DNA from: an uncultured Bacilli bacterium
GTDB lineage: Bacteria; Bacillota_I; Bacilli_A; RF39; UBA660
NCBI GenBank assembly: GCA_944358455.1
Contig: CALVRE010000026.1
Location: forward strand, 1 to 43,286
Length of the DNA: 43,286 bases
Direction of reading: 5' to 3'
Part shown: piece by piece, positions 1 through 7,766 of the stretch
How positions within the stretch are numbered: position 1 is the stretch's first letter
Layout of the letters: every line of letters begins with the position of its first letter
Translations under genes and position numbers: made by a program
Notes under the pieces: generated by a model
Seen by the model: only the letters and a program-made list of their open reading frames with translations
What the model was told of the DNA's origin: nothing
The model's database searches: none

Positions 1-51
1 ATACCATTTAAGATGACATAGAGAGTTAAAATAAAGGTTTTACCCTAAATA

Positions 52-90
52 CTCACTTATGTGAGAACAACTGCTTAGGCAGTTTTTTTG
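52..90 (+). terminator. Rho-independent terminator of a gene left of the window
   Basis: AACTGC (69-74) pairs with GCAGTT (79-84) around TTAG and is followed by a T-run, so it ends plus-strand transcription arriving from the left. A second small hairpin, CTCAC/GTGAG (52-65), precedes it. The transcript it ends lies outside the window. Confidence 0.7.
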
Positions 91-173
91 TAGCCAAAAT
101 ACACTCTCAGTGTCTCTAATTCCAACATATCATAAACAAAATAAAAATTCAATATGCAACCATCTTTTTACAA

Positions 174-203
174 AAAAACTTTTCGTTTTCTAGAAAAGTT
201 TTT
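174..203 (-). terminator. Terminator of the MutS-like/AlkD/XerD operon
   Basis: An 11-bp stem (174-184 with 193-203) with an 8-nt loop is flanked by A/T runs on both sides, so it could work in both directions. The stop codon of the minus-strand gene (202-204) is the base of the stem. Confidence 0.7.
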
Positions 204-684
204 ATTTGTTATAATGAATATTTTTGGCAATTATTTTAACTTGTGAATCTCCTATAGTAAAAATATCTCCAATGTTATATTGAATTACTTTTTGGACAAG
301 TTCTGCTTGTGCGTTGATATTTTGATTGATAATAAATTCTTCGTATGGTTCTTGATTATACTGAACTGTGAAAGAACCAGTTATTTTTTTTCTTTGTGGT
401 TTTTGATAGGATACAAAACTATCTTTTTTTAGATAATGGTTATATTGGTTTATTTCTTTAAAATCTTTTAATCTATTTTCATCATTTGGTAATATATAAT
501 TGATTTTTCGAGAGGCTAGTTCGTCTATTACATTTGCAATCGCATATTCTGGAAAAGAAACGGTTGGTATTCCTGATCTTGGATTTTCATACAATTTGTA
601 ACCTGTAACATTTGCAACTATATAAGCATCGTCTTGGTAGACATAGTACCAACTACCAACATGATATAATTTAACTACCTTCAT
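202..684 (-). CDS. Stand-alone MutS domain-I-like protein
   Basis: This is a 160-residue protein. Residues 5 to about 75 resemble the N-terminal mismatch-recognition domain of MutS: a LYHVGSWYYVYQDDA block lines up with the family's FYxxGDFYExFxxDA block, and the following GIPTVSFPEYA resembles its GIPMxGVPYHA. The mismatch-reading Phe-x-Glu is replaced by Trp12-x-Tyr14, so direct mismatch reading is doubtful. No clamp or ATPase domain follows; the last 60 residues are beta-rich and unrecognised. ATG at 684 is preferred over an in-frame GTG at 693 because AAAGAAAGAG sits 8 nt upstream. It overlaps the AlkD-like gene by 14 nt, so it probably shares that operon. The family call is by eye; a role in DNA repair is inferred only from its neighbours. 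Confidence 0.6.
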   Translation of the reverse strand: MKVVKLYHVGSWYYVYQDDAYIVANVTGYKLYENPRSGIPTVSFPEYAIANVIDELASRKINYILPNDENRLKDFKEINQYNHYLKKDSFVSYQKPQRKKITGSFTVQYNQEPYEEFIINQNINAQAELVQKVIQYNIGDIFTIGDSQVKIIAKNIHYNK

Positions 685-1408
685 AAATAACACTCTTTCT
701 TTTTAATTTTCGCAAATTTTCTTTTTCTTCTTGGGTAACACGAAGGGATTCACATGTTTTTTGAATTGCTTTATTATGTGTCCAATTATCTAATTGATTG
801 TTTTTGAAAAAGGCCATTGTCTTATTTGGATATTTGACATAACAAATCGATAGTAACCAAGCGACTGCCATTTTTACATAGTATTCTTCGGAATGGATGC
901 GATGGCAAAGTTCTAATATGGTATCGATGTAAGTATCGTTTAAATAATGATCCAACAGAAGAATTAATCCAAAGCGTATCCTCCAAGGATCGTCTTTTGA
1001 AAGATAATGAACAATATAGTCGAATGTTTTGTCCTGATCCTTTTTTAAACTTTTTAAATTGGCGCATACCGTATCATTGATGGCCCAATTGTCATTATAA
1101 GGAAGAAAATCTTCTAGTAGTACGAAGAGTTCTGAAAATGGACATTTGATATCACCTAAAATAAGCCCGTGAATCATGGTTTCTTCATAGTAATTGTGAT
1201 GATTTTCTTTTATGAATTCTTTATAATTACTTTTGCTAATCTCTTTGGCGATCTTTTTTAATACAGGAATTCGTATTCCCAAAATATTTTGATGTTCGGG
1301 AACGAGACGAGAATGAAATTCTCGATATACAGGATCGACTTGTTCATGCAAATAAGCTAAAAAATCTTGATAATCCTTTTGCGTCCAATGATCTTTTTGT
1401 AAATTCAT
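671..1408 (-). CDS. DNA alkylation repair protein, AlkD-like HEAT-repeat family
   Basis: This 245-residue, helix-rich protein has the hallmarks of the AlkC/AlkD HEAT-like family: a GIRIPVLKKIAKEI block near the N-terminus, WAINDTVCANL in the middle, and WRIRFGLILLLDHYL followed by YYVKMAVAWLLS. Members excise N3/N7-alkylated bases by trapping DNA in a curved helical array. The start at 1408 is chosen because AAGTAGG lies just upstream; an in-frame ATG at 1441 lies inside the end of xerD and has no binding site. It sits 7 nt downstream of xerD and overlaps the MutS-domain-like gene, so it looks like part of a small genome-maintenance operon. Whether it is a glycosylase or a non-catalytic relative cannot be settled here. 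Confidence 0.85.
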   Translation of the reverse strand: MNLQKDHWTQKDYQDFLAYLHEQVDPVYREFHSRLVPEHQNILGIRIPVLKKIAKEISKSNYKEFIKENHHNYYEETMIHGLILGDIKCPFSELFVLLEDFLPYNDNWAINDTVCANLKSLKKDQDKTFDYIVHYLSKDDPWRIRFGLILLLDHYLNDTYIDTILELCHRIHSEEYYVKMAVAWLLSICYVKYPNKTMAFFKNNQLDNWTHNKAIQKTCESLRVTQEEKENLRKLKRKSVIYEGS

Positions 1409-1415
1409 AAGTTTC

Positions 1416-2309
1416 CTACTTTCCATGTGGGTGAAATTCACGGTAATTTTCTTTTAATTTTTCTTGTGAAACATGAGTATAGATTTGGGTTGTCGAAATA
1501 TCAGAATGGCCTAATAGTTCTTGAATACTACGTAGATCAGCGCCATGATTGAGTAAATGAGTAGCAAAAGAATGACGTAAGGTATGAGGGGAAAAATGTG
1601 TTTGTATATCTTTTTCTTTCGCTATTTTCTTGACGATTTTAAAGAATCCTACACGTGTCATCTGTTTACCATGATTATTCAAAAACAAATAATCATTTCT
1701 GTTATGTTTATATAGAAGTTCTCGGTAATTTTCATAGTAAATAGAAAGAGCAGTAAGAGCATAATCTCCGATCGGAATGATTCTCTCTTTACTTCCCTTT
1801 CCGATCGTTCTTACGGTTGCCATATTAAAATCAATATCAGATATTTTTAAATTGACAAGTTCACTGACACGCAATCCGGTCGCATACATAAGTTCCAGCA
1901 TGGCTTTGTTGCGATAAGAAAAAGAATCGGTAAGCGGGATATTCAAGATACGATCTACTTCTTCTTCCGATAATACTTGTGGCAAGGTTTTCGTAATTTT
2001 AGGAAGCTCGATCAGAGAAACGGGATTTTGATCAATGTACTTGGAAATCATCAGATATTTATAAAAACTTCTCAGACTACTAATATGATGAGAAATTGTT
2101 TTATCACTCGTATATTTATGTTTTAAATGAGTAAGATAATCTTTTAAATCCTGTTTATTTAATTGATAAAGTTCTTTCTTTTTTTGTTTACAAAAATTCG
2201 CAAACTCGGTTAAATCATTTTGATAGGACATAATCGTATGATTGCTATATTTTTTCTCAATCAATAGATAATTTAAATATTCTTCGATTTTTTCTTCTAC
2301 TTTCCTCAT
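1416..2309 (-). CDS. xerD: Tyrosine recombinase XerD/XerC type
   Basis: This 297-residue protein has an N-terminal SAM-like core-binding domain (residues 5-90) and a catalytic domain carrying the full pentad plus nucleophile: Arg147 (ATGLRVSEL), Lys171 (GKGSKER), His242 and Arg245 (HTLRHSFATHLL), His268 (LLGHSDISTTQIYTH) and Tyr278. Length and motifs fit chromosomal Xer recombinases, which resolve chromosome dimers at dif. The ATG at 2309 has GGTGAT three bases upstream; a GTG at 2321 would be the alternative. It is transcribed away from rarA and is the first gene of the set leading to the AlkD-like and MutS-like genes. XerC and XerD are not easily told apart, and a phage integrase is less likely given the housekeeping neighbours. 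Confidence 0.88.
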   Translation of the reverse strand: MRKVEEKIEEYLNYLLIEKKYSNHTIMSYQNDLTEFANFCKQKKKELYQLNKQDLKDYLTHLKHKYTSDKTISHHISSLRSFYKYLMISKYIDQNPVSLIELPKITKTLPQVLSEEEVDRILNIPLTDSFSYRNKAMLELMYATGLRVSELVNLKISDIDFNMATVRTIGKGSKERIIPIGDYALTALSIYYENYRELLYKHNRNDYLFLNNHGKQMTRVGFFKIVKKIAKEKDIQTHFSPHTLRHSFATHLLNHGADLRSIQELLGHSDISTTQIYTHVSQEKLKENYREFHPHGK

Positions 2310-2443
2310 TCCATCACCCACTTTACTTCTATTAAAATTATATCACAATTCGCCAGATAGAAAGTAAGTTCTTTCGAACTTTACATGTTCTTACGATCTA
2401 TCTTTTTTCATGATATTTTGTTAAAATAATAAATGGTGATAAC

Positions 2444-3661
2444 ATGAATGAACCATTAGCAGTCAAACTCCGACCAAAAAGCATTAGTGAAATCATTGGT
2501 CAAAAACATTTGGTTGGAGAACATAAAGTAATCTATAACATGGTAAAAAATAAGCGTCTTTTTTCGATGATTCTATACGGAAAACCAGGGATTGGTAAAA
2601 CAAGTATCGCAACGGCGATCGTATCCGAATTAGGACTCCAATATCGCATGTTAAATGCTGTCATCAATAACAAAAAGGATTTTGATGTCGTCGTAGAAGA
2701 AGCAAAGATGTATGGTGGAATGGTCGTGATTATGGATGAAATTCATCGTTTAAACAAAGATAAACAGGATTTACTTCTTCCTTATTTAGAAAATGGTCTT
2801 ATTACGTTAATTGGAATGACGACCAGTAATCCTTATCATAAAATCAATCCGGCGATTCGTAGCCGAACACAGATTTTTGAACTTCACGAATTAGAAACGA
2901 ATGATATTGTCGAAGGAATTGAAAAAGCTCTTCACAGTCCTTATTTACCCAATATTACAATTGAGAAAGAAAGTATTTTATATATAGCTCGTCTAAGTGG
3001 TGGAGACTTACGTTACGCTTATAATCTTCTAGAAGTTGCTTACTATTCTTCATCTGATTATCATATTACGATGGATATCTTAAAGAATATTAATAGTAAA
3101 CCAGTCTTTTTTCACGATAAAAACGAAGATGGGCATTATGATGTTTTAAGTGCCTTTCAAAAGTCGATTCGTGGAAGTGATGTCAATGCAGCTTTACATT
3201 ATTTGGCACGTCTGATCGAAGCAGAAGATTTGGATAGCATCTATCGAAGAATGAGTGTCATTGCTTATGAAGATATCGGTCTTGCGAATCCTAGTATGGG
3301 ACCTAAAGTGGATGCTGCTATTAATGCTTGCGAACGATTAGGCCTTCCCGAAGCTAGAATTCCGTTAGCTAGCGTCGTCGTTGAATTAGCTTTATCACCA
3401 AAATCCAATAGTGCACATGTCGCACTTGACAAAGCTTTGAACGATATTCGTAGTGGGAACACCGGTAATGTACCAAGCCACATTAAAACCAACTCTCAAG
3501 ATTATAAATACCCTCATGACTATCCAAACGCTTATGTAAAACAACAATATTTACCAGATCGTTTAAAAAATCGCAAATACTATCAACCGAAAACGACAAG
3601 TAAATACGAAACAATGTTAAAAGAAGTGTACGATCATTTAGAACGCTTGAATCAAAAGTAA
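2444..3661 (+). CDS. rarA: Replication-associated recombination protein A (AAA+ ATPase)
   Basis: This 405-residue RarA/MgsA (WRNIP1 family) ATPase acts at stalled forks with SSB and RecA. The first residues LAVKLRPKSISEIIGQKHLVG are the family signature. Walker A is GKPGIGKTS (Gly46-Ser54), Walker B is VVIMDEIH (Asp98, Glu99), and sensor 1 lies near MTTSNPYHKINPAIRSR. The C-terminal tetramerisation part carries AIRGSD-like and YEDIGLANP motifs (SIRGSDVNAALHYLARLIEAED, then YEDIGLANPS). The start has GGTGAT three bases upstream. The gene is monocistronic, divergent from xerD and closed by a hairpin that contains its own stop codon. In B. subtilis the equivalent gene (yrvN) is also near aspS and the TcdA gene. 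Confidence 0.95.
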   Translation: MNEPLAVKLRPKSISEIIGQKHLVGEHKVIYNMVKNKRLFSMILYGKPGIGKTSIATAIVSELGLQYRMLNAVINNKKDFDVVVEEAKMYGGMVVIMDEIHRLNKDKQDLLLPYLENGLITLIGMTTSNPYHKINPAIRSRTQIFELHELETNDIVEGIEKALHSPYLPNITIEKESILYIARLSGGDLRYAYNLLEVAYYSSSDYHITMDILKNINSKPVFFHDKNEDGHYDVLSAFQKSIRGSDVNAALHYLARLIEAEDLDSIYRRMSVIAYEDIGLANPSMGPKVDAAINACERLGLPEARIPLASVVVELALSPKSNSAHVALDKALNDIRSGNTGNVPSHIKTNSQDYKYPHDYPNAYVKQQYLPDRLKNRKYYQPKTTSKYETMLKEVYDHLERLNQK

Positions 3662-3677
3662 CATTTTGTTACTTTTT
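3654..3677 (+). terminator. rarA terminator overlapping the stop codon
   Basis: AAAAGTAACA (3654-3663) pairs perfectly with TGTTACTTTT (3667-3676) around a three-base loop, followed by T. The rarA stop TAA (3659-3661) is inside the left arm. The next promoter starts four bases later. Confidence 0.8.
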
Positions 3678-3680
3678 AAT

Positions 3681-3708
3681 TTGACAAATAAAGGATTTTT
3701 GATATAAT
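3681..3708 (+). promoter_or_regulatory. Consensus sigma-A promoter
   Basis: TTGACA (3681-3686), a 16-bp spacer and TATAAT (3703-3708) precede the unknown gene at 3737. Both hexamers are perfect. Confidence 0.85.
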
Positions 3709-3736
3709 AGCTTCGCTTCTTAAAAAGGGGGATTTT

Positions 3737-4258
3737 ATGAAAGTAGATGTCGAAAAAGAAAAAAAGATACTTGTCTTTCTTTATCGCAAATATGTGAAAG
3801 ATGGTCAAATGGATATCGAGATACCATTGGCAGTATTGACATTCGAAGATTTCATTGCAAAACAAGAAAAATTAAAACAGTATGATGCAAAATTATTCGT
3901 TCGCTTTTTTAAAACATCGCTAGTTTATTATGAAAATGATATTTATCTATCTGATCATTTAGAAGCGTTAGGAACTAGTTGTGCAATTATGGATAGTAAA
4001 CATCTAGCAATTATCAGAGAACGAATCAAAAATAAGGACGTAAAAAATAATAATAAAAGAAAAATCGTCCAAGGAGAGATCATGAAAAAACGCTACATCG
4101 TTCAAAAGATAACGTTCCCCTACTTGAAGATTGAACATGCAATCGAAGCATCTCATGATAGAATGTTATCTGATCTTCAAAAGGATTCTTTATTGCCATA
4201 TCATGAAGAAGAACAATTGGTATTAAAAATTGGTAAGAAAATATATCATAAACAATAA
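3737..4258 (+). CDS. Unknown soluble protein, 173 residues
   Basis: I do not recognise this protein. It is 173 residues, highly charged, with no signal peptide or membrane segment. The N-terminal half is compact and mixed (KILVFLYRKYVKDGQMDIEI...). A Lys/Asn-rich linker around residues 96-112 (NKDVKNNNKRK) separates it from a C-terminal part with a basic MKKRYIVQKITF stretch. ATG at 3737 has AAGGGGG eight bases upstream, and the promoter is a perfect consensus with a short leader, so the gene is probably well expressed. It is monocistronic between rarA and the convergent holA. An internal ATG at 4082 with GGAGAG upstream could start the C-terminal 59 residues separately. Confidence 0.7.
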   Translation: MKVDVEKEKKILVFLYRKYVKDGQMDIEIPLAVLTFEDFIAKQEKLKQYDAKLFVRFFKTSLVYYENDIYLSDHLEALGTSCAIMDSKHLAIIRERIKNKDVKNNNKRKIVQGEIMKKRYIVQKITFPYLKIEHAIEASHDRMLSDLQKDSLLPYHEEEQLVLKIGKKIYHKQ

Positions 4259-4294
4259 AAGAACTATATGAGAAACTCACAATAGTTCTTTTTT
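4257..4294. terminator. Shared convergent terminator
   Basis: AAAAGAACTAT (4257-4267) pairs with ATAGTTCTTTT (4282-4292); the loop can form a small GAG/CTC inner stem. A-run and T-run on opposite sides suit both the plus-strand gene and holA, whose stop codon (4293-4295) abuts the stem. Confidence 0.8.
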
Positions 4295-5240
4295 ATAATT
4301 CCAAAATAAATAGTTCTAATCCTAACTCTTTATCGATCAATCCATTTTTGATTAAAATGTCCAAATTAGCGAGTTCTCCTATATATTCGAGTAAACTATC
4401 ACTGGTAAAGTTTTTACCCTTCTGAAGGGCTAATTTGATGCGATATGGATGGATTCCCAGTTCTTTAGCAATATCTCCTTCCGTATATCCCTTTTGATAA
4501 AGTAATTTACTTTGATAAATGATTCGAAATTGATTTGCCAACATGACGATAATTTTAATTGGCTCTTCGCTATATTTCAACATTTCATGATAAGTCTCCA
4601 TCGCTTTTTCTTTATTTTTGGAAACGATACTTTCAATTAATCCAAAAATATCGATATCGATATTTTTCGTCGTCAATGCCATAATATCATCTGCCGTAAT
4701 AACCATCGAATCAATCGCATAAAGTTTCAATTTTTCACACTCTTGTTCCAAGCGATGAAGATCCTCTCCTACTCGATCGATTAAAAGACGAATACTATCG
4801 GTTTGAATTTGGTAACCGTTTAATAATTCTTTTACAATTGATATGAAGTTCTGATTATGTTTATTAAATTCGATTACTTTTGCTTCTTTTTTTAACGTTT
4901 TGACGATCTTTTTACGTTCGTCTAACTTCTCTATTCCAACAGTGAAGATGATAATCGAATCAGGATTGGGATGCTTTAAATAATCTTCCAGAAGCGTTGG
5001 ATCTTGTTCGATTCCCCTATTTTTGCTACTTCCTGTTAAAAAACTAGCATTTTCACAAAGGATTCCCTTATTAGAAGAAAATAAAGATATCATCGATGCA
5101 TCTTCTAAAACTTCTTCTAACGAAACTTCTTCTAAATCATAAGTACTTAAATTGATCGCCTCAATTTGTTTCTCCCGTAATACTTTTTTTACTTCGCGTT
5201 CAATCAAATAGGTTTCTAATCCATAAAATACATACACCAT
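4293..5240 (-). CDS. holA: DNA polymerase III delta subunit
   Basis: This 315-residue clamp-loader subunit opens the beta clamp. It starts with MVYVFYGLETYLIEREVKKV, the typical HolA N-terminal box, and keeps the truncated AAA+ architecture without a Walker A. The C-terminal collar region contains EEPIKIIVMLANQFRIIYQSKLL followed by GIHPYRIKLALQKG, which matches the family's HPYxVKLA motif. The ATG at 5240 is chosen over a GTG at 5249 because AAGGTGAAGAGT directly precedes it. It has its own extended -10 promoter and ends convergently with the preceding plus-strand gene. Confidence 0.92.
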   Translation of the reverse strand: MVYVFYGLETYLIEREVKKVLREKQIEAINLSTYDLEEVSLEEVLEDASMISLFSSNKGILCENASFLTGSSKNRGIEQDPTLLEDYLKHPNPDSIIIFTVGIEKLDERKKIVKTLKKEAKVIEFNKHNQNFISIVKELLNGYQIQTDSIRLLIDRVGEDLHRLEQECEKLKLYAIDSMVITADDIMALTTKNIDIDIFGLIESIVSKNKEKAMETYHEMLKYSEEPIKIIVMLANQFRIIYQSKLLYQKGYTEGDIAKELGIHPYRIKLALQKGKNFTSDSLLEYIGELANLDILIKNGLIDKELGLELFILEL

Positions 5241-5260
5241 ACTCTTCACCTTGCATTCCC

Positions 5261-5288
5261 ATTATACCAGAATTTTATCATTTCTAAA
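5261..5288 (-). promoter_or_regulatory. holA promoter, extended -10
   Basis: On the minus strand TTTAGA (5283-5288), a 16-bp spacer and TATAAT (5261-5266) preceded by TG form an extended -10 promoter about 20 bp upstream of the holA start. Confidence 0.6.
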
Positions 5289-5353
5289 CTATTTTTTTAC
5301 TTTTCGCATAAAAAGTATTCGGACATACATAGGATGAAGAGATAGGAGGTTTT

Positions 5354-6307
5354 ATGAAAAGACAAATTTGTTTCCAAGGAAGTCTGAAAGAGAAAAATTA
5401 TTTTGAAGGATGGTACTACAAACATGTAACCGAAGATAAAAAAGAAGTTCTAGCCGTTATTCCCGGTATCTCTTTGGCAGAGAAAAATCCTCATGTTTTT
5501 ATTCAGATAAATGAAACCTGGCATCAGAGATCCTATTATTTTTCTTATCCAATATCGGAATTTCATCACTCTGATGATCCGTTCATGATTATGATTGGTG
5601 ATAGTATCTTTAAAGAAGATGAGATCGAATTAAATATAAAAGAGGGAGCAATCGAAATCATAGGAACTCTCACTTATAGCGATCTTACACCAATCAAACA
5701 AAATTGGTACGCCCCAACCATCATGGGCCCATTTAGCTATTTTAAGATGGAATGCAATCATGGTATTGTCAGTATGGATCACTATGTTGATGGGATTCTC
5801 TTTATCAATCAAGAACGTTTTGAATTTGAAGATGGATATGGTTATATCGAAAAAGATTATGGTACTTCTTTTCCAAAACGATACTTATGGTTTCAATCTA
5901 ATACCCCCAAAAAAGATACTCTCAATCATAAAAAGATGAGTTTTTTGTTATCGATTGCGGATATTCCTTTTCATGGGCTTCATTTTAAAGGAGTCATATG
6001 CGTTCTTCAAAACGATAAAAAACAATATCGATTCAGCACTTATGATTTTGCAAAAATCAAGCAAATGGAGAGTAAAGGAAATGGCATTTACATGATCAAA
6101 CTAAAAAAGCGAGATTATCTTCTGAAAATTGTCATACGAAATGGCATATCCAATTCTTTACTAGCTCCCAAGAGCGGTAATATGGAATCATCAGTTGAAG
6201 AATCATTGCAAGCAGAAGCAACGATCACGTTAAAACAACAAAAGAAGACGATTTGGAAACAACGTTTTGTCTCTGGTGGATTCGAAATTTCTGGATATGA
6301 TCATTAA
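5354..6307 (+). CDS. Tocopherol cyclase-like family protein
   Basis: This 317-residue soluble protein matches the tocopherol cyclase-like (lipocalin-type beta barrel) family by eye: a FEGWYYKHVT motif at residues 17-26, then GPFSYFKMECNHGIVSMDH in the middle, and the diagnostic EKDYGTSFPKRYLWFQSN near residues 172-189. In plants and cyanobacteria the family closes the chromanol ring of tocopherol. Firmicutes do not make tocopherols, so the substrate here is unknown and a barrel binding some other hydrophobic ligand is likely. The start has GGAGG six bases upstream. No neighbour suggests a pathway, and no terminator with a clear T-run follows; a GGAAAG/CTTTCC hairpin lies at about 6312-6332. 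Confidence 0.75.
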   Translation: MKRQICFQGSLKEKNYFEGWYYKHVTEDKKEVLAVIPGISLAEKNPHVFIQINETWHQRSYYFSYPISEFHHSDDPFMIMIGDSIFKEDEIELNIKEGAIEIIGTLTYSDLTPIKQNWYAPTIMGPFSYFKMECNHGIVSMDHYVDGILFINQERFEFEDGYGYIEKDYGTSFPKRYLWFQSNTPKKDTLNHKKMSFLLSIADIPFHGLHFKGVICVLQNDKKQYRFSTYDFAKIKQMESKGNGIYMIKLKKRDYLLKIVIRNGISNSLLAPKSGNMESSVEESLQAEATITLKQQKKTIWKQRFVSGGFEISGYDH

Positions 6308-6462
6308 AAAAGGAAAGCACTATGTACTTTCCGGAGTAGAGAGAGTCGATGTCTCTTAAATACATTTATCAGTGAAAAAATCGGCTGAATGCCTTTCTTT
6401 TCATGATAGTATTTTATGACAGAATTGTGAATATTTTGTGAAAAATGGTTGAACAACGCATG

Positions 6463-6486
6463 AAAAAAGATAGAACGCCTATCTTT
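6463..6486 (-). terminator. Terminator of the tcdA operon
   Basis: AAAGATAG (6466-6473) pairs with CTATCTTT (6479-6486); on the minus strand a T-run follows. The stop codon of the last gene (6485-6487) lies in the stem. Confidence 0.75.
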
Positions 6487-7018
6487 AATTCACTAAAAAA
6501 TCGCTCAACAATTCGATCCCGTTACGAACGGTATCGATTAGGAAATAAAACCAATTTTGAATCATATGAGTCTTTGCTTTGGTAACATCCACTTCTAAAA
6601 TAAATTCATTTTGTTCTTCCCACTCTTTTAACGATGTATGATAACGATGATAACGTTTTTTGAGAAATGCTAAAGTATCCTCATCTAAATGATAAAAGCA
6701 TATCGTCTTTTTGGTAATATCGATACTATCGCGAATAAATGTTTTCATATAAGGAGATACATGGGTATAGTTTACCAACATAGCATCATGCTTTTTCTTT
6801 TTAAAGTAACGACGTAAACGGCGGATTGGTAGAAACTTCTCCGTTTTTTCATCTTCTCCGTCCCCACTTAAAAGCGTTGAATGTAAAAGATCGCAACTTG
6901 TAATACGATTGTTCTCTTCGATCATTTGTAAAATAGACTCTTCTTCGATACCAATTGCAATCAAACGTCCCTCTACTTGTTCTAACCATGTTGTGATCCG
7001 ATTCTTTTTAGTGTTCAT
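6485..7018 (-). CDS. Unknown protein co-transcribed with tcdA
   Basis: This is a 177-residue protein I do not recognise. It has no signal peptide. The N-terminal 45 residues are helical (WLEQVEGRLIAIGIEEESIL), a basic patch RRLRRYFKKKKHD lies near residue 70, and the C-terminal 30 residues are amphipathic with Trp and Phe. The ATG at 7018 is preferred to a GTG at 7027 because AGGTGA sits six bases upstream; it overlaps the tcdA stop by 11 nt, so the two are translationally coupled. Coupling to a tRNA t6A-cyclising enzyme hints at an RNA-linked role, but nothing in the sequence shows it. Confidence 0.7.
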   Translation of the reverse strand: MNTKKNRITTWLEQVEGRLIAIGIEEESILQMIEENNRITSCDLLHSTLLSGDGEDEKTEKFLPIRRLRRYFKKKKHDAMLVNYTHVSPYMKTFIRDSIDITKKTICFYHLDEDTLAFLKKRYHRYHTSLKEWEEQNEFILEVDVTKAKTHMIQNWFYFLIDTVRNGIELLSDFLVN

Positions 7019-7706
7019 TCTTTTCACCTACGATTCTATCTACGATATAACTTGCACAAAATAACCCTGCCGTAGCGGGAACAAACGCATTAGAAGCAAT
7101 GATAGGATCATTTCTTTTTTGTGGTCTTTCTTTACTACAAACCACCATCACTTTTTGATTCGTTTTCATATCTTTGATCATTTTTCGAATGACCCGAGCA
7201 AGCGGATCATAACTCGTCTTTCTAATATCGATAATTTCTAACTGTGTAGGATCCATTTTATTTCCTGTTCCCATCGAAGAAATGATCGTAGTATGATGGT
7301 TTAAACATGCTTTGATGAGCGCACACTTAGTTGATACCGTATCACAGGCATCGATCACATATTGGAACGTATAAGTTTGAAATAATGGTTCGATATCTTG
7401 AGGTAATAGTTTTTGCTGAATCTTTGTAATACGAGCAAGAGGATTAATCTCTTTTATTCGCTTTTCCCAAACATCTACTTTATATTCCCCGATATTTTCT
7501 TGCGTTGCCATCAATTGACGATTCAAATTGGTAATATCGATAACATCAAAGTCAACTAAAATAAAATGTCCGATTCCCGAACGAACTAAACTTTCGGTAG
7601 CATAACTACCAACTCCACCTAGACCCAATATTAAAACAGTCGATTGTTTTAGTTTTTGCATTTTTTCTTTTCCAATCAACAATTCAAAACGTGCGAATTC
7701 ATCCAT
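7008..7706 (-). CDS. tcdA: tRNA threonylcarbamoyladenosine dehydratase
   Basis: This 232-residue E1-like (ThiF/MoeB fold) enzyme cyclises t6A37 of tRNA to ct6A using ATP. The nucleotide loop GLGGVGS is at residues 28-34, followed by the family boxes SGIGHFILVDFDVIDITNLNRQ and KTSYDPLARVIRK, and VVCSKERP near residue 190. A short form without zinc-binding Cys pairs is normal for TcdA/CsdL. GGTGAT lies three bases before the ATG. The substrate-making enzyme YwlC is also encoded in this window (21470). In B. subtilis the homologue yrvM sits next to aspS and 6S-1 RNA, which is nearly the arrangement here. Confidence 0.92.
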   Translation of the reverse strand: MDEFARFELLIGKEKMQKLKQSTVLILGLGGVGSYATESLVRSGIGHFILVDFDVIDITNLNRQLMATQENIGEYKVDVWEKRIKEINPLARITKIQQKLLPQDIEPLFQTYTFQYVIDACDTVSTKCALIKACLNHHTTIISSMGTGNKMDPTQLEIIDIRKTSYDPLARVIRKMIKDMKTNQKVMVVCSKERPQKRNDPIIASNAFVPATAGLFCASYIVDRIVGEKNEH

Positions 7707-7723
7707 AATATCACCATGTCAAC

Positions 7724-7729
7724 ATTATA
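7724..7729 (-). promoter_or_regulatory. -10 element of tcdA (extended)
   Basis: TGTTATAAT on the minus strand gives an extended -10; the TATAAT hexamer is at 7724-7729, 18 bp from the start codon. No good -35 is visible. Confidence 0.5.
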
Positions 7730-7745
7730 ACACATTTGCCCAAAA

Positions 7746-7766
7746 GAAAAAACGATTACTCGTTTT
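7746..7766 (-). terminator. TM2-gene terminator overlapping its stop
   Basis: AAACGA (7750-7755) pairs with TCGTTT (7760-7765), followed on the minus strand by T6. The TM2 stop codon begins at 7765-7767. Confidence 0.6.

Noticed and set aside
209-214. TATAAT near the left edge as a plus-strand promoter
   Set aside because: It lies inside the end of the MutS-like gene and no plus-strand gene follows.
1416-2309. Integrase of the mobile element at the right end
   Set aside because: It is 40 kb away, next to housekeeping genes, and looks like a chromosomal Xer recombinase.
3265-3492. Antisense frame inside rarA
   Set aside because: It is a shadow of the rarA reading frame; it has no ribosome site.
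6308-6340. GGAAAG/CTTTCC hairpin as a terminator of the tocopherol-cyclase-like gene
   Set aside because: No T-run follows on the plus strand, so it was mentioned but not annotated as a terminator.
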